A DNA stretch of 64,000 nucleotides, taken from positions 172,867 through 236,866 of the forward strand of contig QAOA01004621.1 of NCBI GenBank assembly GCA_003255065.1, written 5' to 3'. The notes under the pieces are model-generated. The model worked only from the letters and a program-made list of their open reading frames with translations, was not told the DNA's origin and did no database searches. The translations under genes were made by a program, and so were the position numbers. Every line of letters starts with the position of its first letter. The first letter of the stretch is position 1. This document shows, piece by piece, positions 35,390-49,693 of this stretch. This DNA is from Cercis canadensis. Its lineage: Eukaryota; Streptophyta; Magnoliopsida; Fabales; Fabaceae.

Positions 35390-36180
35390 TTAGAAGTTAC
35401 AATAATTGAAAACAACAGAACCATTGTAGTTACCAATAACTTGTCCACCTGAATTATTAACAAGTCCTATGGTTCTATTCAGGCCCATGCTAAAATTACT
35501 TAGAAGACGCTCCCTGGCAGATTGAAGCTGTCCCTCATCTGAGGCCTTGTCTCCTTTAATACCTTGCATGCGTTGGTGATGAAGTTCTTGAATTGCAAGC
35601 AAGCCAGCCTGTGCTTCAAAGGGTTCACACCTCTCAAACCGAAAATTATGTAATCTGATCCAGCAATGAAGACATCTACTTTTAACATAATAGCCGTGAA
35701 AAATAAACAGACTAGTGTCCTGGATATCGGCACAGTCATCTTTTCCTATATTGAAAAAACCCTCTCTAAAGAAAGAACCATATGAAAAGCCCCAATTCTT
35801 TCTGTTATAGGGCAAACCCTTTTCAATGTAGATGTTCTTCTCTTCTGGTAAATCATAGAGCGTAATGTTTTTTCCCTTGGGTCGGAATTCAATATTTTCT
35901 ATTTTCGTCTTGTTATCTGCAATCTTTCTAAAACTGACGTCTACAGAAATGCTAACATCATTATCGTAACACAAGTCAATCAGGGTGACACTTAGTTTAC
36001 CCAAAGTTTCACCTTTTTTACCTGTGAGAGAAGCTAGTAATGTACACCCTGTGTTACCTGCTGTGTATTGTATTCCACTGACGTTTCAATACAAAATTGG
36101 CCACTGCTTCCATTACCATTAACCTTTTCAGTTATTGGTTGACTTTTAACCTTCAAAGGCTGATCGATTATGTTGCCCAT
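35390..36180 (-). pseudogene. Unrecognised protein gene, probably frameshifted
   Basis: From an ATG at 36180 the minus strand reads MGNIIDQPLKVKSQPITEKV and so on for about 47 codons to a TAG. A second frame, open from about 36080, continues YTAGNTGCTLLASLTGKKGE and runs to a TAA at 35390, including CADIQDTSLFIFHGYYVKSR, EPFEAQAGLLAIQELHHQRM and, near the end, GGQVIGNYNGSVVFN. Joining them needs one frameshift around 36050-36080; no plausible plant-size intron fits. The start GNIIDQ could be myristoylated. A TATA-like 'ctatatac' lies about 80 bases upstream. The protein looks mixed alpha/beta with no transmembrane segment. I do not recognise the family; a captured host gene or an integrated foreign gene are both possible. 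Confidence 0.45.
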
Positions 36181-36189
36181 ATCGCTTTA

Positions 36190-36360
36190 CCCAGGGCTTT
36201 ACCAGCAGGAAGAATACAGACTTGGTCTTCTCATGTGTCCAATTTGTTAGCATCAATGAGATGTATATAGCTTATTTTACAGTATAGTGAAGGTATATAG
36301 AATGTTAGCTTAAAACCAAAGCGTATTTTTGTCTAGCCAGTAAGAATTTGTGGAGGTATA
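36190..36360 (-). promoter_or_regulatory. Possible promoter of the unknown 35390-36180 gene
   Basis: On the minus strand, TATA-like tracts ('ctatatac' near 36260, 'ctatatacc' near 36295) lie 80-115 bases before the ATG. Weak evidence in AT-rich DNA. Confidence 0.25.
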
Positions 36361-36853
36361 TATGCTTGTTTAAGCTTTCTTGTCAAGAATAGATTCAATC
36401 TTGCAAGTGGGGTTCTGTCCTAGGGTATCAGCAACAACCTAAGGGAAAATCATCTGTTGTGGTGGACTCCATTAATTCCTTTAAAGAAGCTTTATAATAG
36501 ACTATTTTTTTTTTTTGTACCTGTAGGTAAATAACGACTACATTTATAATTAAAGAGATTCAAACTGAGAAAATAGATAAAGAGACCAGTCTTATGATTA
36601 AGAGACCCTTTAATAAGCAAGAGCTCTTCCTCTAGCTCTTCTTATTCTCTTGATTCAAGATATTTGTAGTTTTCTTAACTCCTTATCTTCATCATTAGAA
36701 TATATGCTTCATTAATTATTTGTTTAAGATTTCTTGTCAAAAATGGATTCAATCTTGCAAGTGGGGTTTCTGTCCTAGGGTATTAGAAACAACCTAAGAA
36801 GAAATCATTAATTGTGGTAGGCTCCATTAATTCCTTTAAAGAAACTTTAGAAT

Positions 36854-36889
<36 letters not shown>

Positions 36890-37054
36890 NTTTTACTTGT
36901 AGGTAAATATGATTACATTTGTAATTGAGGGATTTGAATAGAGAAAGGAGATAAGGAGACCAACCTTATGATTGAAAGTACACTATTCCGCTAGCTCATC
37001 TTATTCTCTTGATTTAAGATATTTGTGGTTTTCTTAACTCCTTATCTTCATCGC

Positions 37055-37341
37055 CACTATTTTCACACACTAATTTGCTAGTGTCACACCTTCTTAAATG
37101 TCTAAATATGATATAAACTAAATTACCCATATTCAAAAATAAAAAAGTTTTTAAAATTGACTAATCATATATTCTCTTTCTAATTAAAAAATGAAGCTAC
37201 AACTAATAAGAGTTAGAAAGAATATTATGATTAGTCAAATTTTAAAAACTTTCTATTTTTTAATTAGGATAATTTAGTCTAATATCATATTTAGGCATTA
37301 AAGATAATGTGACATTAGCAAACTAGGGTATGAAAATAGTG
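37055..37341. mobile_element. CACTA-ended MITE
   Basis: 287 bases. It begins CACTATTTTCA and ends TGAAAATAGTG, and the inverted similarity continues about 75 bases inward ('taaatatgatat', 'ctaatttgct'). CACTA...TAGTG ends are those of En/Spm-type elements, but no clear 3-base target duplication is visible. A second copy of the right end follows at about 37360-37430. Confidence 0.6.
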
Positions 37342-37454
37342 ACTCTCTTTTATAATTGACTAAAAAATTTCTATATTAAATGAAGGTAAATTAATCAATA
37401 TTATACTTAGACATTAAATAAGTGTGAGCAAAATTAGGTATGAAAATAACGGTT

Positions 37455-37455
<1 letters not shown>

Positions 37456-37488
<33 letters not shown>
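37456..37488. repeat. (TA)n microsatellite
   Basis: Alternating TA tract between the second MITE end and the third copy of the local repeat. Confidence 0.85.
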
Positions 37489-37489
<1 letters not shown>

Positions 37490-37825
37490 GTTAATTATTT
37501 GTTTAAGCGTTTTTGTCAAGAAAAGATTCAATTTTGCAAGTGGGGCTTCTGTAGGACATTATTAGCAACAACTTAAGAGGAAATCATCAATTGTTATGGA
37601 CTCCATTAATTCCTTTAAAGAAGCTTTAGAATGGACGATTTTTTTTTACTTGTTGGTAAATATCGATTACATTTGTAATTGAGAGGGTTCAAAGAGAAAA
37701 AGAATATGAAAATACTAGCCTTATGATTGAAAACATGCTTTTCTAAGCAAGAGTTCTTCCCTTAGCTCATCTTATTATCTTGATTTAAGATATTTGTAAG
37801 TTTTTTAACTCCTTATCTTCCTACC

Positions 37826-37906
37826 AAAAGAACTATGACCAAGTGATATTGAAGTCATCCTAAGGGCTTGTAACTTCCGTGTTCAAGCCCAAAGTCATAG
37901 CCAAAA
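37826..37906 (+). repeat. tRNA-derived SINE fragment
   Basis: 'tatgaccaagtgatattgaa' resembles an A box (gacCAAGTGGTTA type) and 'cgtgttcaagccc' a B box. It sits inside the local repeat cluster and interrupts the order of copies. Confidence 0.4.
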
Positions 37907-38096
37907 TACTAAAAACTCCTTATCTTTATCGTCCAAATATATATTAATTATTTGTTTAAGCTTTCTTGTCAAGAATAGACTCAACCTTGCAAGTGAAGTT
38001 TTTATCCTAGTGAATAGATTAAACCTAGGCAAAAATCATCAATTGTCAAGATTTTTTTTTTTTTCAAACAAAATTTCTTAACTCCTTATGTTCATT

Positions 38097-38803
38097 TAAA
38101 AAAACCAACATCTTCTAATTCTCTAGCCCATTCTTTGTCTTTTTTTATTCTTTTTTTCTCTGCATCTTGAATCGTTTTGCAATCCAACTCTAAAGTCTCA
38201 GTTAAACTAAAATCCTATCAATTGTGCATCACTCAATTATTGATGCACACGGGATCGGGATGACCCAAACTGTGTCAAAATAATACCAAAATCAGATTAT
38301 GGGTCAACCTCAAACTCCACCAATGGGAAACGTGTTAACGTTAAAGAGAGGTGTAACATCACAAGCACATGCTTCCCATAAAACTACCAAACTAAGAAAT
38401 GGAAAGGCCATCCCATTTTGATTCCATGATTTTTATTCCGCGTCCCAGGCGGGCCCTATGATCCAAATGGAGGGTATGATACAAACAAAAACTCTATATT
38501 TGACATAAATCTTTCATATAAAATAACAAAAATTGACCAAAAAAGTCTGCGAAGTGAGCACTCAATAAAAAATGTTCAACAAAAGAACTATTCAAATGCA
38601 ATTATTGACCAATAGCACCGCGCAAAAATGGGAATTTTGTTTAGCATCTCTCGTAACTTAATACTGCCCAAACGGACACAGACTTTTGTCAAGGAATAAC
38701 GTTCCAAACCTTTTCCTCACTACCACCCATCATAGATTGTCACAATCTGAGATATCCCATGAACTATGACATAGGTGGTATAGACTTGGTGCAAGCATTA
38801 AGA
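38097..38803 (-). other. Lumazine synthase 3' region
   Basis: Downstream of the stop codon on the minus strand. The transcript end is not defined; 'aataaa'-like hexamers on the minus strand near 38431-38437 are possible polyadenylation signals. No other gene is seen. Confidence 0.4.
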
Positions 38804-43256
<4,453 letters not shown>

Positions 43257-44644
43257 CTTTCTATATAGTATTATATAGAATCTGAAAGTGGACCAGGAAA
43301 CATCATAAGCATTTGTAATTTACAAACTGGAGAGGGAAGCAAGGAAGCAGGGTAAAGAAGAAAATATAATCTTGCCCCGGTATTTTAAATCTAAATCTTT
43401 TTCTTTGGAACTAAATTAATGCTATCAAACTGCCTTGATGTTGACATTAGAACAAATCAACAAGGTATGCACAATGTTAGTTAGCATGTTAGACTAACTA
43501 TGGATTCAACCCTTGACATTTCTTTTTAAATAAAAGAGGCCAACTAAAGAAAGCATAGCAATTTATTCTTTGAGAACATGACAAGACTTCCAGTTACTTC
43601 TAACATCTTTCCATACCAAGGGCCAAGCATAGATGCATATGACCAATTCTATGAAACATTACCCCAATATAGGTATCCAACAATCCAAACCAAAAAGAAG
43701 TCCAAACTTGGGCATATGCTATAAATTCATAATTCTCAATGGAGTAAGAAACCTTTGACCCAAAACCAAAAATGCAAAGCAAATTTTTCAAAATGAAAGG
43801 GTTGTCCAAGTCATCCCATCAAACCGATGCCAAACTTTAATTCAAGTATCACGCATGAGCCTCATTATCCACTATACCCATACTTAGATTACTCAAGAAC
43901 AAATGAAAAGCGCATTATGAGGTTTCAAATGAAATCCAAGATGCAAGAACCAAGTTATTGAACCCCAAATTACTAAAATTACATGAACGGATGAACCAGA
44001 TCTCAAGGCTCACAACTACACCAATGAGCAAGTTCTAAGAATGATTCATGCTTAAACACAAATAAAATAAGCGACACAAAGGAAATTAGTAAATCAAACA
44101 CAAGACAGAGCATGACTAAATCTCCAATACTCCAATTATAAAAATATTTTTCTCGAGTTCAATCATAATAACTGTCAATCATGAAAAACAACCAGACTTA
44201 ACATAAATACTATGATTTATGGGCGAATTCTGTATTTAAGCAACAAAATGCATAATAAAATAATTTAAGAAACATCAAATGATTCAAATTCATATTATCA
44301 AATCCATCACTTTGATTCAAAGTGCTAAACATTTAACTTCAAAGTACTAAATCCACATCCACATAACAATTAACGTAATATAGGAAGTACTAATCCCAAT
44401 TACAAGTTCAATGTAACTCATTCAAACTTCAAAGTGCTCAACATTCATATTATTATCGGTTGCATTGTCACATTTCCTCTTGTAACGCCACAGTAGCACA
44501 GAGGTAGCATACGTATAAATAAATCCATTATCCATTCCAAGAGAGAGAGGAGGGAGAGGACAAACAATACATCCAAAAATCTATTCCAACTTCTAATCTT
44601 TCCAAAAAAATATGAAAGAGTATAACTGGAGAAAAGAAACAAAC

Positions 44645-44890
44645 CTGACAGTAGTGAGACGAGGGAGAGACTCGAGTTTGATCACTGCCCTGCCAGTGCG
44701 CTGCCGGCTGCCACTGTGCCTGCCGCCTCTGCCACCGCCGGAATGCCGAGACTGAGAGGGGAGGCAATTAGGGACCTTAGGGTTAGGGATTGAATTGATT
44801 TGAGAGAAGGGAATTGGATGCAGGGGCTGGGCAATTCGAATTCGAAGAAGAAAAAGGAAGAACCGAGGCTTCCAAATCAAAACGCAGCGT
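44645..44890 (-). other. Non-coding first exon of lumazine synthase
   Basis: GC-rich for this region. On the minus strand it ends 'cactactgtcag' followed by GTTTGT, a splice donor, and has no ATG in any frame that continues to the donor. The next exon is probably the one starting just before the ATG at 43256 (acceptor 'actatatag'). An intron in the 5' leader of about 1.4 kb follows. The transcription start is not defined. Confidence 0.55.
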
Positions 44891-45246
44891 TTTATTTATA
44901 GTCAAGGTCCCTGAAAAAAAAAAAAAACAAAAGGAAACTAATTGAACAGAACTGAAAAGAGAACACTAAACTAAACGGTGCGTTGCACCTTCACCCATTC
45001 CTCCCCCTCGGTTCTTCCTTTTTCTTATTAACACTTTTTGTTCCATATCCTAATGTTCCATGAAAAAACATCATCTCAGCCCAAGTCCTTCAACCAAGAA
45101 AAAAAACACAACAAATAATCACGTATATAGTTATTAAGAGAGGTAAAGGGAGATGCAAACTTCATGAAGCTGCGTGTGTTTACTGGCCAACCATCATGAT
45201 ATAATCTAAATGGGTAATTAACTGATGACACCTAAGCATATGAGAT

Positions 45247-45648
45247 TGTTAGCAAACCACTGGTGTACCAGCGGTTTACACATGGGAAGTTCAGAAATTA
45301 ATTTTTCTGAATTAACTATCATTAGTTAGTTATTATAATTTCTGTAATTTAATTGCGGGTAGTTATTTTGTTGCAGTTGAGGAGGTTACTCCTCCATTTC
45401 CCTGTATTCCTAGTTTTTAGGAGGTGGTTACTCCACCAAGTTTGTATTTAGAGGTTTGGAATTATGGAATGAATGATCAGAAAAGTTTATGTTAGTTTCT
45501 GAGAATTTATCTCAGGAGATTGCAGGTTCTCTCTAAGGAACCAGCACCATTGGTAGACATAGGAAAACACCTACCCTTAACCCCCTCTCCAATTCTGAAA
45601 CCACAAGCTTCCGGCCCATAACTAGATCCATATCTAGGGACCGTAACA
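45247..45648 (+). repeat. 5' LTR of gag-only element
   Basis: 402 bases, TGTTAGCAAACCACTGG to GGGACCGTAACA. It differs from the 3' LTR (46691-47092, also 402 bases) at about four positions. GAGAT precedes it and recurs after the 3' LTR. Confidence 0.97.
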
Positions 45649-45651
45649 AAT

Positions 45652-45663
45652 TGGTATCAGAGC
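45652..45663 (+). other. Primer binding site, initiator Met-tRNA
   Basis: TGGTATCAGAGC, three bases after the 5' LTR, is the standard plant sequence complementary to the 3' end of initiator methionine tRNA. Confidence 0.95.
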
Positions 45664-45671
45664 AGGTGGTT

Positions 45672-46616
45672 ATGGCAGATCTACTACAGCAACAATTAGC
45701 ACAATTAGTGCAATTATTCCAAGAAGAACGTGCAGCCAATCTTGCAAGGCAAGAGGCAATCAATACACGCTTGGATGATCTTGCAAAGGAGTTGTCAGCT
45801 TCGAAGTTCTCCAATGATTCTACTGAACGAGGCAGCCATAATCGTAAGGGAAAAGAAGTTGCAGGAGGAAGTGCTACTGTCCCTAAATTTTCAAAACTGG
45901 ATTTTCCACGTTTTAAGGGGCAAGAAGATCCTCTAGGTTGGTTGAACAGATGTGAACATTTCTTTCGCCACCAGCAGACATCTGAAGAAGATAAGGTGGG
46001 ATTAGCATCTTATCATCTAGAAGGAAATGCTCAATTGTGGTTCCTCCAATTAGAAGCAGATATTCCCCAGCTTTCATGGGAAGAATTCAAACAGCAATGT
46101 AATCTGCGGTTTGGTCCACCAATTAGAAGTCATAAATTGGGAGAATTGGCAAAATTGAGACAAAATGGATCTGTGACAGATTATCAAGAAAAATTCGAGC
46201 AACTAGCCTCTAGAGCAGGTACTCTCACTCAACCACAAACAATAGAGCTCTATATCAATGGCCTTGCTGATTATATAGCAGTTGAGGTTGAGTTACATGA
46301 CCCTCCGGATTTAGCAACTGCTATGATTATCTCTAGATTATATGAGAGGAAGATGCAGCCCTTTCGGTCACATTCACAGGAGAGTCGTAAGCCAGAACCA
46401 GCAGATCCTCCTCATCAACGTTCCAGATTTGTGAAGCAATTGACCAGATCAGAGATGGAGGAAAAAAGACTCAAGGGCCTTTGTTTCAATTGTGATGAAC
46501 CCTTTTCACGAGGTCACCAATGCAAGAGGCTGTTCTGGATTGATTTAATTGAAGGAGGTGAAGAAGAATATCTCAAGGACCAGGAGGTACAAGTAGACCA
46601 ACCTGAGGTACCATAA
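45672..46616 (+). CDS. Gag protein of gag-only LTR element
   Basis: An intact 314-aa ORF starting at the ATG 24 bases after the 5' LTR (DLLQQQLAQLVQLFQEE follows, a Gln/Leu-rich coiled-coil start). Residues 75-220 hold the retrotransposon Gag (capsid) domain: FPRFKGQEDPLGWLNRCEHF, EGNAQLWFLQLE, WEEFKQQCNLRFGP and TDYQEKFEQLASRAG. Near the C-terminus is a zinc knuckle, CFNCDEPFSRGHQC, for RNA packaging. It stops at TAA 46614-46616, 74 bases before the 3' LTR. Because the frame is intact while pol is absent, selection on Gag or very recent origin is implied; it would assemble particles that package its own RNA. Confidence 0.93.
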   Translation: MADLLQQQLAQLVQLFQEERAANLARQEAINTRLDDLAKELSASKFSNDSTERGSHNRKGKEVAGGSATVPKFSKLDFPRFKGQEDPLGWLNRCEHFFRHQQTSEEDKVGLASYHLEGNAQLWFLQLEADIPQLSWEEFKQQCNLRFGPPIRSHKLGELAKLRQNGSVTDYQEKFEQLASRAGTLTQPQTIELYINGLADYIAVEVELHDPPDLATAMIISRLYERKMQPFRSHSQESRKPEPADPPHQRSRFVKQLTRSEMEEKRLKGLCFNCDEPFSRGHQCKRLFWIDLIEGGEEEYLKDQEVQVDQPEVP

Positions 46617-46690
46617 ACTGTTTCTTCTATGCAGCAACGTTTTCCACACTTCACACTTGAGGACAAGCGTGATTTGGAGGAGGGGAGTAA

Positions 46691-47092
46691 TGTTAGCAAA
46701 CCACTGGTGTACCAGCGGTTTACACATGGGAAATTCAGAAATTAATTTTTCTGAATTAACTATCATTAGTTAGTTATTATAATTTCTGTAATTTAATTGT
46801 GGGTAGTTATTTTGTTGCAGTTGAGGAGGTTACTCCTCCATTTCCCTGTATTCCTAGTTTTTAGGAGGTGGTTACTCCACCAAGTTTGTATTTAGAGGTT
46901 TGGAATTATGGAATGAATGATCAGAAAAGTTTATGTTAGTTTTTGAGAACTTATCTCAGGAGATTGCAGGTTCTCTCTAAGGAACCAGCACCATTGGTAG
47001 ACATAGGAAAACACCTACCCTTAACCCCCTCTCCAATTCTGAAACCACAAGCTTCCGGCCCATAACTAGATCCATATCTAGGGACCGTAACA
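46691..47092 (+). repeat. 3' LTR of gag-only element
   Basis: 402 bases, near-identical to the 5' LTR, followed by GAGAT (47093-47097). Confidence 0.97.
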
Positions 47093-47097
47093 GAGAT

Positions 47098-47684
47098 ATT
47101 CTAGAGGCAACAAGACTCACTGCAATCCAAAATGCTTCAGCAATCAGCATTCAGAAGTTGTGCTTCATTCTAATTATAAATTGTACAACTTCCAAAGAAG
47201 CAATTTATTTAGCTTTGTATAGTAACTGTTGTGCCAAACAGTCACAGATTTGTATATAAAATGCAAAAATTGGAAAATGTACTAGTTATAGTTGCAATGA
47301 CAGAGCTGAGAAACTCAAATTGACTGTTGAAAATATTCCATAACTGCTGATTTCCTTCAAATTTATGCAATCAGTAACATGATACTCTTCTGTATGCATT
47401 GTTTTAGGGTCCCATTACCTTGGAAAATGTTGATGCAAGAAAAAAAAAAAAAAAAAAAAAAAAAAAAGAAAGGCTTTGATCAAACAACAGTTAAAGATTT
47501 CTCAGCCCATAAACAAGTGCACTAAATTTTCTAATCAGCTACTCTCATGCAAGAGCAAGACTATCAAGGAAATATTTCATCATACCATGCAAAATAATGT
47601 TGAGACCAAGTGTTTTGCAGTTACCCAAAACTAAAAATTAGAAGGAAAAAAAAGAACATTTAATAACAAATGTGAGCAAAATCC
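47098..47684. other. Intergenic, poly-A tract
   Basis: No coding region is visible. A run of about 28 A at 47440-47467 may be a poly-A tail of an old retro-inserted sequence or a slippage tract. Confidence 0.4.
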
Positions 47685-48066
47685 TTGTTTCTATATTGGA
47701 TGCTCCCATAGCCAGACATCAGTAGGTCAGCTACATTGATAAAGAGATTGCATATGCATATAACAGAGAGCAGGATATTGCATATCAAAACCATTAACTA
47801 TGACTTTACCTTAAAGAATAAAAACACCCTCTATTACATCAGAAGCTTCTACAAAAACCAGAAAAACCTTAGTTTCTGCATTGGATGCTCCCATAGCCAG
47901 ACATCAGTAGGTCAGCTACATTGATAAAGAGATTGCATATGCATATAACAGAGAGCAGGATATTGCATATCAAAACCATTAACTATGACTTTACCTTAAA
48001 GAATAAAAACACCCTCTATTACATCAGAAGCTTCTACAAAAACCAGAAAAACCTTAGTTTCTGCAT
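47685..48066. repeat. Tandem duplication, 185-bp unit
   Basis: The sequence beginning near 'ttggatgctcccatagccag' occurs at 47696 and again at 47881, the two copies being almost identical. Non-coding, and no N separates them. Confidence 0.88.
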
Positions 48067-48601
48067 TGGGCATTTCATTCATGGATTATAAATAACCAAA
48101 TCCTTAAATCAAATGTTGAATACTAAATTTCAGGATACTGCATCATTAATACAATGAGATTGGTTTCACTAACAAGAAACTCCAAGAATAGCAAGTGGAT
48201 TAGTCCAAACAATCCACAATAAATAATCCTTAAAATTCTGTGACGTGATTTACAATCCAAAATCTGGGTCCAAACAAACAAAGCTCGATATTAGTGAAAA
48301 AAACAAAACAAAAAAGTAAAGTAAAACCCCTTAATGTGCTTTTTCACAGAAATGCTACTCTAATCATTTCAGGGTTCTGGGGTCGTTAGGTGGAAAATGG
48401 GCAGCTAAGCCTAAGATACTCAAACAAATCAGAAGCACGAATCAGAACAACAGAGAACAACAGAAGCAAAAATTTCAGTTTTTATTTCACAGCACACGAA
48501 TCAGAATCACGAAGCGTTCACATAAAAAATTGCCCTAAAACTGTAAAAGGGGAAGCCAGAGAACAACAGTTTGGCCATAAAAGGCTAGAAAGCATTCACG
48601 T

Positions 48602-48793
48602 ACCTGAAAAATGGAGTGATTGAACCCAAGGGGAAGCGAGAGGCTGTGGTCGGATGTGAGAAATGGAGGCGGTGGTCGCTGAAGAAGCCTTCTTCTCCTG
48701 CGTAGCTGCGATGTGGAGATGCAAACGAGCGTTCGCGATTAGGGATTTTGGGGATGGGAACAGGGGCAAAATAAACTTTTTAAAAGTTCGCAT
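48602..48793 (-). CDS. Possible first coding exon of an unidentified gene
   Basis: On the minus strand an ATG at 48793 opens a frame of about 64 codons ending at a good splice donor ('cactccatttttcag' then GTACGTG). The peptide is basic and Ser/Ala-rich (FILPLFPSPKSLIANARLHL), with the look of an organelle-targeting sequence, and the DNA is GC-richer than around it. I could not find a convincing following exon between 48600 and 47100. It may be a real 5' exon of a small gene or a leader exon of a non-coding transcript. Confidence 0.35.
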
Positions 48794-49600
48794 AGAATAC
48801 CACCATTGTCCGTAGAAATTATTTTGTAAGAAACTTGTTTAAAAATTGTTTTCAAGAATTTTATTTGTTTGAGAATTTTTTAAAAAAAATTTTATACTAA
48901 ACATAAAAATTTTAAGGATCTTTTTTTTTCGGAAATATTTTTTTTATTTTTTATTTTTATTTTTTAAAATATATTTTTATTTTTAATTTCTAAATTTTAA
49001 GAAATATATTTAGTTTATAAAGCTAAAAAATGTTTTTAAAAAATGAAAATAATGAAAACATGTTTTATATAAAAATTTTAAAAGATGAAAATTATGAAAA
49101 CACGTTTGATTAATATATTTTTTATTTATTTCTTGTCTATTTTTAATAAGGTTTTAAATAAGTTATTTCATATATATAGTATTACTCTCGCATCTTTTTT
49201 TTTTTAGATTATTTTTACATTTGCACATATCAAATTCAATAAAATTTTTGCACAAGTTCATTTAAATTATTTTTTAGTCCAATCTTATCCATGACATCCA
49301 ATATAAAAATAATATAAGAAAAGTATTATTTGTTGTACAAGATCATCAGAATGACATTGAACTAAGTAACATAGTTTAAGAATTGAATCATAATAGTTGA
49401 GTCTCTTAACTTAAATAATAGGGACATAAGCCACAATGTTCCGTCAAAAAGCAAGGACACAAGATTTAACCACAACAGTCATTGAACTATAGTGTTTTTA
49501 GCCATATCAATCAAATAAAATTTCCTCTAGTAATCAAAGCCCTTCTAATGTAAAAATAATATTAACAAGTTCTATTTTCCCACATTTCATTGGCAATGTT
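48794..49600. other. Very AT-rich intergenic
   Basis: A/T homopolymers and 'tgaaaataatgaaaacatg'-type phrases. This may include an end of the Harbinger element that follows, but I could not match inverted termini. Confidence 0.4.
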
Positions 49601-49693
49601 TTCTCTAACTTGTGCCATTTAAGCAATCTGAGCAACATCATCAGCAATGCCTTCTTGATGTCCTATACCATGTTCTTCTTGTATTGTCGCACC

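Larger units (their letters stand above)
36367..38096. repeat. Four copies of a ~340-bp repeat
   Basis: Copies at 36367-36717, 36720-37050, 37499-37824 and a truncated one at 37952-38096. Each starts 'tttaagctttcttgtcaag' or close to it and contains 'ctccattaattcctttaaag', a T-run, and 'actccttatcttcat'. The first two are adjacent in tandem; the others are separated by MITE-like and SINE-like insertions. Non-coding. The T-run of the second copy contains a lone N at 36890. Confidence 0.85.
45247..47092 (+). mobile_element. Young non-autonomous LTR element with gag only (TR-GAG type)
   Basis: Complete element of 1846 bases: LTR, primer site for initiator Met-tRNA, one gag ORF, purine tract (46676-46687), LTR, with a perfect GAGAT target duplication (45242-45246 and 47093-47097). 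There is no protease, reverse transcriptase, RNase H or integrase, and there is no room for them. About 1% LTR divergence means a recent insertion, so an autonomous gypsy relative probably supplied the enzymes. It sits about 360 bases upstream of the lumazine synthase leader exon. Confidence 0.95.

Noticed and set aside
44593-44880. 95-aa frame in the lumazine synthase leader exon
   Set aside because: No ATG start, and it does not join in frame to the next coding exon; treated as untranslated.
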